NCBI GenBank assembly: GCA_947476855.1
Contig: CANJSR010000166.1
Location: 1-9,654 of the forward strand
Length of the DNA stretch: 9,654 nt
DNA from: Acetobacteraceae bacterium
Lineage (GTDB): Bacteria; Pseudomonadota; Alphaproteobacteria; Acetobacterales; Acetobacteraceae
Reading direction: 5' to 3'
Shown here: one piece after another, positions 1 through 6,530 of the stretch
Layout: each line of letters opens with the position of its first letter
How positions within the stretch are numbered: the stretch's first letter is position 1
Program-made: the position numbers and the translations under genes
The notes under the pieces: model-generated
Told to the model about the DNA's origin: nothing
The model's database searches: none
What the model saw: the letters and a program-made list of their open reading frames with translations, nothing else

Positions 1-96
1 ACGCAGAACCGCTATATGCAGACCGAGCCGATGGCCGAACTTACACCGTCAGCCGTTGACGTCTTTCCACCACAGATTACCACCGCAGCCGCATGA
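1..96 (+). CDS. Possible C-terminal fragment of an unidentified protein, cut by the left edge
   Basis: Reading from base 1 gives an open frame of 31 codons ending in TGA at 94-96, with the tail DVFPPQITTAAA. The other two forward frames give less protein-like residue mixes. I do not recognise the family and the fragment is too short to assign. It could be the end of a real upstream gene or chance. Nothing links it to the operon on the opposite strand. Confidence 0.2.
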   Translation, partial: TQNRYMQTEPMAELTPSAVDVFPPQITTAAA

Positions 97-351
97 TCCG
101 AGGCCACCTCAAACCAACGACAAATTCCACCACGTTGACGGACGTGATCCGGCCCTGCAACTCTATGCCGTCGACAATTGGGGGTGTACGATCTTGAGGA
201 TAGATGCGTACAGGTGCCATGCCGGGCTTCCGGACCACCAGCCTCGGCTGTTCGTCATTTGGCGGTGGCAAGTCGGAAACAGACAGCTTAGCCGCTGTAG
301 GCCCACGCGATCGGTCGCGATTCAAGCCGCCCATTGCATGGGGGGCCGGAG
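97..351. other. Non-coding stretch left of the IS5 remnant
   Basis: I see no convincing gene here. A minus-strand reading frame crosses it and contains a stretch such as RIYPQDRTPPIVDGIELQG, which looks somewhat protein-like. However, its upstream half is only the antisense of the transposase remnant, and I recognise no family. The left end of the decayed insertion sequence should lie roughly at 260-350, but I could not identify a terminal inverted repeat. Confidence 0.3.
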
Positions 352-507
352 ATGGCGAACGAGTATTGGTTGACCGACGAAGCCTGGGCAACGATCGTCC
401 CGTCGATCCCGATGGGCCGACGGGGCGTGAAGCCGGCGTCTGGCAGAAAATGTTCCGGCGGATCGGGGCCTCGGACAAGGTCGAGGCGCTCTCGATCGTT
501 GTTTCTC
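352..507 (+). pseudogene. IS5-family transposase remnant with internal deletion and frame change
   Basis: From the ATG at 352 the translation MANEYWLTDEAWATIVPSIP followed by MGRRGVKP matches the N-terminus typical of IS5-family (DUF4096-type) transposases, which begin with a WLTDEQWA-IEP-LP pattern and RGVK. From about 435, in a different frame, the sequence reads GVWQKMFRRIGASDKVEALSI. This resembles the segment that follows the NRFNRWS region about 50 residues later in those enzymes. The two pieces are nearly adjacent, so the middle has been deleted and the frame broken. Similarity stops just before the end of the flavin-transferase gene on the other strand. The catalytic DDE core is absent, so this is a dead relic. 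I did not find its terminal repeats. Confidence 0.6.
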
Positions 508-539
508 ACACCTGGGTGATAATTGCGGAGGATCGCGCG

Positions 540-1475
540 TCAGGGCAGCACTGGCGCCTCGGCCAAGACAACCGACCCGTCGTTCAACACGAAGATCGCC
601 TCAATGCCCCGCGCTGTCGCCATCCGCATGCCCTCCTCGACGCCGAGGACCATGAACGCTGTGGCGAAAGCGTCCGCCTCCATGCAGGTGGGGGCCATCA
701 CGGTGACCGAGGCGATGGTGTCGTCCAACGGCGCGGAGGTCGTCGTACTTATCGTATGCGACACGATCCTTCCGTCCAACTCGATCCAGTGTCGATAATT
801 GCCGGACGTGGCGACGGCCATGTCATGCAATTCAATGACCCCCATCGCCTCGCGGATCGATCGATCAGGACGTTCATGGGCAACGGCCCATGGTTCGCCA
901 TCCGGCTTCACACCCTTGGCCCGCATCTCCCCGTCAATCCCGACGAGCCACGCGGGAACGGCAAATGCGTCCATCACACGGGCCATCTCATCGACCCCAA
1001 ACCCCTTGGCGATGCCGGAGAGATCGAGGCAAAGCGCCGCGGTTTTGCAGGCTAGGCCAGCGCGTTCGTTCAACAGAAGCGCCGTTGTCGTGACTGGGCG
1101 GGGACGATCCGCCACGCCACTCCGATCGGGCCACAGGCCAGGGGCGCCGAAGCCCCAAGCGGCGACCAGATCGCCCACGCCGATATCGAAGGCGCCCTTC
1201 GTGATCCGGCCGATTTCCAGGGATTTCGCCAGAACCCGCATCAACTCGCGTGGCAGCGGAACCCACGCGCCAACCGGCGCCGCATTCAGCCTATTCAGGT
1301 CTGACTGCGGCTTCCAGGTCGACATCTGCCGGTCGACCTGGTCGACAGCCTCAAACAACGCCGCGGCCAGCGCCGCTAGGTCCGTTTCCGCGCTGGCAAA
1401 AAAGACCGCCGAATAACGCGTCCCCATCGTGGAACCATTCAGCGTCCGCCGAACGAGCGGGAGCGCCCTCGTCAT
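540..1475 (-). CDS. apbE: FAD:protein FMN transferase (ApbE family), divergent motif
   Basis: ApbE enzymes move FMN from FAD onto a Ser/Thr of extracytosolic redox proteins in a Mg-dependent reaction. Using the ATG at 1475 (311 residues), family landmarks are STMGT near residue 16, DLSGIAKGFGVD at 151-162, SGNYRHW at 224-230, and MEADAFATAFMVLG, whose Asp268 and Thr272 fit the metal-binding pair. The usual H-x-[IL]-[DN]-P-x-T-G motif is altered to HTISTTTS (240-247). No signal peptide or lipobox is visible. The frame stays open to a TTG at 1505, and an ATG at 1499 overlaps the upstream gene. I prefer 1475 because GGGGG lies just before it and family members start close to this point. It is the last gene of the DUF2271-PepSY operon. 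Family call is firm; full activity is less certain. Confidence 0.88.
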   Translation of the reverse strand: MTRALPLVRRTLNGSTMGTRYSAVFFASAETDLAALAAALFEAVDQVDRQMSTWKPQSDLNRLNAAPVGAWVPLPRELMRVLAKSLEIGRITKGAFDIGVGDLVAAWGFGAPGLWPDRSGVADRPRPVTTTALLLNERAGLACKTAALCLDLSGIAKGFGVDEMARVMDAFAVPAWLVGIDGEMRAKGVKPDGEPWAVAHERPDRSIREAMGVIELHDMAVATSGNYRHWIELDGRIVSHTISTTTSAPLDDTIASVTVMAPTCMEADAFATAFMVLGVEEGMRMATARGIEAIFVLNDGSVVLAEAPVLP

Positions 1476-1488
1476 GTGGCCCCCGCGA

Positions 1489-3696
1489 TCAATAGACATC
1501 TTCAAGATACCGACCGTTTGATTTCAGTGTCGCCAGGTCAATTCCCAACGGTTCGACGATCGAGCCAAGGGCGCTCCCCACGCCCCGCGCCATGCCGCGA
1601 CCGCCGCACACCATCACCTGCGCGCCGGCGCGGAGCAGGTCCTGCAATTCCCCTGCATCCTTGGCGATCCGCTCCTGGACATAGGACCCACCTGGAACGC
1701 GCGAGAAGGCGGTCTTCAACCGCGTCAGGCGGCTATCGGCGAGATAGTTGGTCAATTCGTCCTCGTACAAGAAATCGGATGCCGGGTCGCGGCCACCCCA
1801 ATACAGGTGGATCGGGCGGAGGCCTCGGTTATGGCGGATGATCCCCGCCAGCGGCCCGATCCCCGCGCCGGCCCCGATCAGAACCAACGGGGTCTTGCCG
1901 TGGTTCGGTCGAAAAGCCGGGTTCGGGCGGATGAACACGTCAACGGTCGCGCCCAGCGCCAATTCGTGCAGGAACCCGGAGCACACGCCGCCCGCCTGCT
2001 TGCGCACACAGATCTCAAGCACGCCATCGCTTGAAGACGAAGCCAGGGAATAGAACCGTGGCAGATCGGTGTTCGGCGCGAGGATTCCGACCAGGTCGCC
2101 GACCTCAAATCGCGGCAACCGAACGCCGAACAGACTCGACCAGAGCGTCCGCGCGGCGGGCGCTCGGAAGCGCAGGATCGCTGTCGGTGCCTGCACTTCC
2201 GCGCCGTAGTCGACGCGGTCCAGCAGTTCCAGCGAGATCGTCCTGGGGCGGGCGGGAACATGGGACAGCACCAGTGGGCTGCCCAATGCCGCTCCGAGAT
2301 CAGCGCCCCATTGCGTGAAGTCCTGGCCTGATTGCCGGTCGATCCGCCTGGTGGCCAAGAGGGCAGGCCAATGGTTCGCTGTAAGGGCGGCCGAGACATC
2401 GTCCGCGAACTGGCAGAAGCGCGGAAAGCAGCGATCGCCGAAACCCAGGACAGCGACGGGAACCCGACGCGTGGTCCGGCCCAAGCGGGATAGGAAATGG
2501 CTCGCCGACGCCGGTGCGACCCCATCACCATAGGTGGAGGTCATGATGACCATCCGCTCCGCCCGTGCATAGGACGGGGCCAGCGCGTTCATCGGGGCGG
2601 CGTGGACCTTGTGGCCCGCCTGCGTCAGCGCGGCGTGCAAGGTCGCCGCGAAACCCCAGGTCGCGTTGCCCTCGCTGCCCACGAGAATGATCGTGTCGGC
2701 GAGGTTCGCCCCGGCATTGTCGCGGATCTTTGGCAAGGCGCTGCGACGCTTCCACCAGATCAGCCCACCGCTTCCCGCCAGCACGGGCACCATGAGCGCG
2801 GCCAGACCCAGGACCAAAGCCAGCGGCCAGATGCCCCGCCCGGTGTGGAGCCAATAGATGACTTCGTATATCCGGCGCGCCGTGGCGTGCGGCTCATGGG
2901 TCAGCGTGATGCCCGTCGCGGCATCGATATGGCTGATCCCCTGGGCGGTTGTGAGCGAGTAAACGTCCGTCAGGTCGCTCGCATAAGGGAATATCAATTC
3001 ACGAAAATCACCCAGGTCAACAGTCTGGAGCGCCTGCAGCGCGCCAACGGGCAAACGCGCCCCGCCATTGACGTTGGCGGGAGTCGGCGCGTCCGATGCC
3101 ATGCCATCGGACAGAAACCCAAAGGTCGCCAGCGACATGTAGCAACCGGTCAGCGCGGACAGCAGCAGACCGATCACGGCAAAGCGGGCGATTTCGGTAT
3201 GCAGACGCTGTACCGCCGAACCACGAACCGGGCGCAGGACGGCACGCCAGCCACCCAGGCGCACGGCGAGCATCATCGCGCCGGACACCGCCAGCACGAC
3301 CATCGCCAAGGCGCCCAAGCCGGCCGCGGCCCGCCCCGTATCGCCCAGCAGCAGCGAGCGATGGAGGTTTGTGACGAGCCGCGTGAAGCCTGACGGCACA
3401 TGGGGCGCGATCACCGCTCCCGTCACGGGGTCAATCACATCCGCCGCCGGTCGGCCGTCGTCAAAGTAATAGACGATGACCGATCCGGACGCGGCGCGGA
3501 CAATGCGGTCGACCTCCGCGTGCCGAACAGCGGCGGCGTCGGCAAGCGCCGCCACGTTGACGGTTCCCGCCGGCGGTACAATGGCCCCCGCCCGGTCGAT
3601 CGCGGGATCGAGCGACAGCACGGCACCGGTGACAGCCATCACCACCACGAGCAGGGCGGCGATGAGACCAGGCAGGGAATGGACTTGGCGCAGCAT
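1489..3696 (-). CDS. PepSY transmembrane protein fused to flavodoxin and NADPH-flavin reductase domains
   Basis: A membrane flavoprotein likely to pass NADPH electrons across the inner membrane. Numbering from the GTG at 3720 (743 residues): transmembrane segments at about 15-37, 131-154, 178-203 and 297-323, with PepSY-like periplasmic loops between the first and second and the third and fourth. Histidines H14, H120, H174 and H292 near the membrane ends could bind haem. A flavodoxin domain (342-480) has the FMN loops GSEGNAT and TSTYGDG. A CysJ-like reductase domain (about 494-743) has RFYSLASS for FAD, GAGAGIGPLAG and CGGRGMARG for NADPH, and the C-terminus RYLEDVY, close to the CysJ ending. 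The ATG at 3696 follows GAGG by 8 bases and gives MLRQVHSLPG, so I chose it. The GTG at 3720 would overlap the DUF2271 stop by 4 bases. Confidence 0.92.
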   Translation of the reverse strand: MLRQVHSLPGLIAALLVVVMAVTGAVLSLDPAIDRAGAIVPPAGTVNVAALADAAAVRHAEVDRIVRAASGSVIVYYFDDGRPAADVIDPVTGAVIAPHVPSGFTRLVTNLHRSLLLGDTGRAAAGLGALAMVVLAVSGAMMLAVRLGGWRAVLRPVRGSAVQRLHTEIARFAVIGLLLSALTGCYMSLATFGFLSDGMASDAPTPANVNGGARLPVGALQALQTVDLGDFRELIFPYASDLTDVYSLTTAQGISHIDAATGITLTHEPHATARRIYEVIYWLHTGRGIWPLALVLGLAALMVPVLAGSGGLIWWKRRSALPKIRDNAGANLADTIILVGSEGNATWGFAATLHAALTQAGHKVHAAPMNALAPSYARAERMVIMTSTYGDGVAPASASHFLSRLGRTTRRVPVAVLGFGDRCFPRFCQFADDVSAALTANHWPALLATRRIDRQSGQDFTQWGADLGAALGSPLVLSHVPARPRTISLELLDRVDYGAEVQAPTAILRFRAPAARTLWSSLFGVRLPRFEVGDLVGILAPNTDLPRFYSLASSSSDGVLEICVRKQAGGVCSGFLHELALGATVDVFIRPNPAFRPNHGKTPLVLIGAGAGIGPLAGIIRHNRGLRPIHLYWGGRDPASDFLYEDELTNYLADSRLTRLKTAFSRVPGGSYVQERIAKDAGELQDLLRAGAQVMVCGGRGMARGVGSALGSIVEPLGIDLATLKSNGRYLEDVY

Positions 3697-3716
3697 GACG
3701 GAGGCCTCGGTTTTGA

Positions 3717-4187
3717 TCACATGTCGAAACGGAAGGTCTTCACGTAGCCCTTACCTGCGGTCGGCTTGCCCGCCGCGGCGGCGGTCAGTGGCACGACGAC
3801 CTCGGCCGGATTGTCGCGGCCGTCCTCCACCGCGCTGTCGATGCGGATCTGATATCCCGCGTCAATCAGGGCATCCGCCACCGCGACACTGACCTTGAGC
3901 GATTGGCCGCTGCCGACGCTGGCGCCTGTGATGCCATCGATTGTGCGGGCGTCGGCGGTGTTGCCGCGTGCCCATTCGCGCAGATGCTTGTGGTACTTGG
4001 TCTTCCGGCCGGCAACGTGCAGCGTCGAATGGACCTTGCCCTGCGCATCGGTCAGGTAGATCGCGAGATAGGCGCCGTTGCCGCCGTAGGCGGCGAGGGT
4101 GGTATTGAGCGTGACGGTCTTCGCCTCGGCCAGGGCCGGAAAGGCAAGTGCAGCGACAAGACCGAGCGTGATGGCTGATTTTTTCAT
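3717..4187 (-). CDS. DUF2271 secreted protein, likely flavinylated redox carrier
   Basis: A 156-residue protein with a Sec signal peptide (MKKSAITLGLVAALAFPALA, cleaved near ALAEA). The body carries the DUF2271 pattern, including GNGAYLAIYLTD, KTKYHKHLREWARG and DGITGAS at residues 84-90. The D-x-x-[ST]-G-A-[ST] motif is the type modified by ApbE transferases, which would place covalent FMN on Ser90. DUF2271 proteins are linked to ApbE-dependent periplasmic electron transfer by gene neighbourhood, and here both the electron-donating membrane flavoprotein and the ApbE gene follow in the same operon. The ATG at 4187 has a good ribosome site, GGAGAG, seven bases upstream. A response-regulator box lies at 4231-4252. 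Flavinylation is inferred and not visible directly. Confidence 0.88.
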   Translation of the reverse strand: MKKSAITLGLVAALAFPALAEAKTVTLNTTLAAYGGNGAYLAIYLTDAQGKVHSTLHVAGRKTKYHKHLREWARGNTADARTIDGITGASVGSGQSLKVSVAVADALIDAGYQIRIDSAVEDGRDNPAEVVVPLTAAAAGKPTAGKGYVKTFRFDM

Positions 4188-4190
4188 GGT

Positions 4191-4224
4191 TCTCTCCAGA
4201 GAGCGTGGACTTATCCTGGAGAGA
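4191..4224 (-). repeat. 9-base perfect inverted repeat over the DUF2271 ribosome site
   Basis: On the plus strand TCTCTCCAG (4191-4199) and CTGGAGAGA (4216-4224) are perfect reverse complements, separated by 16 bases. In the minus-strand transcript the arm nearest the gene contains the GGAGAG ribosome site of the DUF2271 gene. The far arm touches the proposed -10 element. If the transcript starts upstream of 4224, a hairpin could hide the ribosome site. If it starts at the proposed promoter, the repeat can only act as DNA. Confidence 0.4.
4211..4216 (-). promoter_or_regulatory. Candidate -10 element of the DUF2271 operon
   Basis: The minus strand reads GGATAA here. It lies 17 bases downstream of the second TTCAGGTT half-site of the regulator box. 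That spacing lets the half-site take the place of the -35 element, as in OmpR/PmrA-class activated promoters. The start of transcription would be near 4204 and leave a leader of about 17 bases. Confidence 0.35.
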
Positions 4225-4230
4225 TGACCG

Positions 4231-4252
4231 CTGAACCTGAAGCGGACCTGAA
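4231..4252 (-). promoter_or_regulatory. OmpR-type response-regulator box before the DUF2271 operon
   Basis: The minus strand reads TTCAGGTC-CGC-TTCAGGTT, two near-identical half-sites with an 11-base period. This is the TTCAG-N6-TTCAG layout expected for an OmpR/PmrA-class dimer. The same pattern occurs twice between the response regulator and the small PepSY gene (6439-6459 and 6470-6490), always pointing toward the gene. The cognate regulator is most likely the one encoded at 5687-6394. Confidence 0.6.
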
Positions 4253-4295
4253 GACCAACAAGAATTGTCTTCAGGCGGCACTCATGGCGGTGGCT

Positions 4296-5690
4296 TCACG
4301 CCGGCCGGCGCGGCACCGATGGACGGGCACGGGTCGCGGACAGATCCAGCCTTGCCTCGAACCCGTCCGATTGGCCTGGGATTGGGGACAGCAACTCCAG
4401 CCGAGCACCGGCACCGGTTGAGATCGCCTCGGCGATCGCCAGCCCCAAACCCGACCCGGCGGCACCCGAAGCGCCCCGTTCGAACGGGCGCGTCAGTCGT
4501 GCCAGAACCGAGGGCGGAACGACCGGCCCGCCGTTCGCGACACTGAATCGGGCGTCCGCCGAGAGTGAAACGGACACGGGCGTATCGTCAGGGGCATGCT
4601 TCAGCGCATTTTCGATGAGATTGCGCGCAAGGATCGCGAAGGCATCGGCATCCATGTACGAGCCCAGCGTGGCATCCGGCGCGATGTCGACTTCCAGCCG
4701 TCCGGCAGCATCTCGATCATGGCCGATATCCGACAGGACAAACCGGAGCACCTGAACAAGGTCAACTGGTTGGTCCGCAAGCAGACCGCCGCCCTCGGCT
4801 TTCGCCAATTGCAGCAGCTTTTCGGAAATCCTTGCCAATTGCCGCAGCGCGGTCTCGACCGATCGGGCCCGCTCCCGGGTTGGTCCGTCCGTCAGCTCCG
4901 CAAGCAGGCGTTGCGTCTGTGCGAGTGCCGCAGCGATCGGGGTACGCAACTCATGCGCGCTATTGGCGGTAAACGCGCGCTCCGCGTCCAAGGCCCTGCG
5001 GAGGCGGGCAATGAGCCGATTGACCGCCTCGGCAACCGGACCGATTTCCGCGGGCAACGCCGCGGCGTGGACGGGCGAGAGATTACCGCGCCCCCGCGCC
5101 TCGATATCCGCTTGCAACGCCAGTACCGGGCGCAGGGAGTAGCCGACCAGGATCCACAGCCCCAGGATGCTGATCGGAATCAGAGCCGCCAGCGGCCAGA
5201 CGAGCATGCGCACCGCCTCAATCAATGCGCTCTGACGGTGGCCCTGGAGTTCCGCTGTTGTGACGAACAGCGTGTTTCGGACGCCGGGCTCGGTGTAGAC
5301 GCGCCCATACGGGCTATCCGCGAATCCCGGCTTCAGGTCATCTGGGAACGTGGAGAGATCGGCATCGTGCGATTGCAGCAGAACGCGGCCATCACGGTCC
5401 CGAACCAGGTACGTGATGTATTCCTTGTGCGAACTGACCGAGGGCACCCGCAACGCGCGAGACTCCCCTGAAGGATCGTTGTCGCGATTGAGCAATTCGA
5501 TATAGGCAAGCGGCAGCACACGTTGGGCGACCTCCTGCAAAGCGCTATCGAACACTTCGTCGATCTCGGTCCGCAGGACGAGGCCGGCCGCCCCTGTGCC
5601 CGCCAACCACAGAATGGTCACCGCGACCGCCAGCGCGACGGTCAGGCGCCCTCTCAGGCTGCTTCTCAAAGGCACGGCAGGCCATTTCAT
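4296..5690 (-). CDS. Two-component sensor histidine kinase
   Basis: An inner-membrane kinase of 464 residues that would phosphorylate the adjacent response regulator. Transmembrane segments lie at about 14-38 and 163-185. Between them is a short periplasmic sensor domain beginning EIDEVFDSALQEVAQR, like the 2CSK_N domain of TctE/QseC-type kinases. A HAMP-like linker (about 186-236) leads to the H-box with His246 in SAHELRTP, the N-box NLIENALKHAP (357-367), the F-box RPFERG and the G2-box GSGLGLAIA (412-420). The G1 region reads VANGGPVVPP, so the usual Asp of DxGxG is not evident. The ATG at 5690 overlaps the regulator's TGA by 4 bases (ATGA). The frame stays open further upstream to 5933, but that part only runs antiparallel to nothing real: it overlaps the regulator gene on the same strand and is rejected. 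The signal sensed is unknown. Confidence 0.92.
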   Translation of the reverse strand: MKWPAVPLRSSLRGRLTVALAVAVTILWLAGTGAAGLVLRTEIDEVFDSALQEVAQRVLPLAYIELLNRDNDPSGESRALRVPSVSSHKEYITYLVRDRDGRVLLQSHDADLSTFPDDLKPGFADSPYGRVYTEPGVRNTLFVTTAELQGHRQSALIEAVRMLVWPLAALIPISILGLWILVGYSLRPVLALQADIEARGRGNLSPVHAAALPAEIGPVAEAVNRLIARLRRALDAERAFTANSAHELRTPIAAALAQTQRLLAELTDGPTRERARSVETALRQLARISEKLLQLAKAEGGGLLADQPVDLVQVLRFVLSDIGHDRDAAGRLEVDIAPDATLGSYMDADAFAILARNLIENALKHAPDDTPVSVSLSADARFSVANGGPVVPPSVLARLTRPFERGASGAAGSGLGLAIAEAISTGAGARLELLSPIPGQSDGFEARLDLSATRARPSVPRRPA

Positions 5691-6394
5691 GTCGCTTGCC
5701 TGGTAACGCCCTTGCTGGTATCGGCCGCCGCGTCCTCGGGTTGGCCAAATCGGTAGCCCATGCCACGAACGGTCTCGATCATGGCGTGTCCGAGTTTCTT
5801 GCGAAGGCGGCCGACATACACCTCTATGGTATTGCTCTCGACCTCCGCGTCGAACGAATACAGCCGCTCCTCCAGCTGAGCCTTGGAAAACAGGACGCGC
5901 GGGCGTTGCACGAATGCCTCGAACAAGGCCCACTCCCGGGCTGTCAGAGCGATCAGACGGCCGTCCCGCCGCACGGAGCGGCTGGCCAGGTCGATGGTGA
6001 GGTCCGCGATTTCGACATGGGGATTGGGGTTGCCGGCATAGCGCCGAGCGACGGCGCCCATGCGGGCGGAGAGCTCCGAGAGGTCGAATGGTTTCACAAG
6101 ATAGTCATCCGCGCCGGCGTTCAAGCCCGCGATCCGATCCGAAACCTGATCCCGCGCGGTGAGGATGATCACCGGGGTCGCGTCGCCTGATGTTCGGTGG
6201 GCTTTCAGAAAGTCCAGGCCCCGCCCATCCGGCAGCATCAGATCCAGAAGCACGAGTTCGTAAGCGATGGTGCGCATGCAGTCGTCCGCGACATCCAGCC
6301 GTTGCGCCCAGTCCACCGTGTGCCCGTCGGCGTCGATCTGATCGCGCACGGCCTCGCCGAGTATTGGATCGTCTTCAACCAAAAGGACGCGCAT
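5687..6394 (-). CDS. OmpR/PmrA-family response regulator
   Basis: A 235-residue cytosolic DNA-binding regulator. The receiver domain has the acidic pair Asp8-Asp9, the phosphoacceptor Asp51 in LLDLMLPDG, Thr79 in ILTARD and Lys101 in LVKPF, all intact. The C-terminal winged helix shows LTAREWALFEAF, the recognition-helix region SNTIEVYVGRLRKKLG and the wing ETVRGMGYRFG. The ATG at 6394 follows GGGAG by about six bases. It is translationally coupled to the sensor kinase. Its own promoter region carries a direct-repeat box (6439-6459) that matches boxes before the DUF2271 operon and the PepSY gene, so autoregulation is likely. QseB/PmrA/BqsR-type relatives bind 11-base-period repeats of this form. 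A specific gene name cannot be assigned. Confidence 0.94.
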   Translation of the reverse strand: MRVLLVEDDPILGEAVRDQIDADGHTVDWAQRLDVADDCMRTIAYELVLLDLMLPDGRGLDFLKAHRTSGDATPVIILTARDQVSDRIAGLNAGADDYLVKPFDLSELSARMGAVARRYAGNPNPHVEIADLTIDLASRSVRRDGRLIALTAREWALFEAFVQRPRVLFSKAQLEERLYSFDAEVESNTIEVYVGRLRKKLGHAMIETVRGMGYRFGQPEDAAADTSKGVTRQAT

Positions 6395-6438
6395 CGTCTC
6401 TCCCTGCCCGATCTTCGCGGCGGGTACTTCTTACCGAC

Positions 6439-6459
6439 GCAACCTGACAACAAGCTGAA
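6439..6459 (-). promoter_or_regulatory. Response-regulator box facing the regulator gene
   Basis: The minus strand reads TTCAGCTT-GTT-GTCAGGTT followed by GC, two half-sites 11 bases apart. It sits 45 bases upstream of the response-regulator start codon and points toward it. It has the same orientation relative to its gene as the box at 4231-4252. No good -10 hexamer stands out downstream, so the exact promoter is unresolved. Confidence 0.55.
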
Positions 6460-6469
6460 AGCCCGATCG

Positions 6470-6490
6470 TTCAGCTTACCGTCAGGTTGC
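6470..6490 (+). promoter_or_regulatory. Response-regulator box facing the small PepSY gene
   Basis: The plus strand reads TTCAGCTT-ACC-GTCAGGTT followed by GC, ending 40 bases before the PepSY start codon. TATGCT at 6491-6496 directly abuts the box and could be a -10 element. An alternative weak -10 lies near 6506-6512, at the spacing seen in the DUF2271 promoter. The box matches the two other sites in the window. Confidence 0.55.
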
Positions 6491-6530
6491 TATGCTCTCT
6501 CTTGGGCATTGATTCGAGTGGAGACGACCA

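Larger units (their letters stand above)
6439..6490. repeat. 52-base inverted repeat between divergent promoters
   Basis: The arms are GCAACCTGAC (6439-6448) plus AAGCTGAA (6452-6459), then a 10-base centre, then TTCAGCTT (6470-6477) plus GTCAGGTTGC (6481-6490). All 18 arm positions pair perfectly, and only the 3-base spacers AAC and ACC differ. Each arm is itself an 11-base-period direct repeat. The structure thus looks like two regulator boxes placed head to head rather than a transcript hairpin. Confidence 0.7.

Noticed and set aside
204..1055. Long plus-strand open frame of 283 codons at the left side
   Set aside because: Most of it is the antisense of the flavin-transferase gene, with low-complexity Arg/His-rich composition typical of GC-rich shadows. 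Only the portion near 435-507 has meaning, as the second piece of the IS5 relic.
2497..3393. Plus-strand 298-codon open frame within the PepSY flavoprotein
   Set aside because: It is antisense to a gene with full domain structure and has a composition rich in Arg, Gln, His and Gly, as expected for a GC-rich shadow.
5691..5933. 81-codon N-terminal extension of the sensor kinase
   Set aside because: It lies inside the response-regulator gene on the same strand in another frame, is Arg/Gly-rich and has no family match. The ATG at 5690 overlaps the regulator stop by 4 bases and starts right before the first membrane segment.
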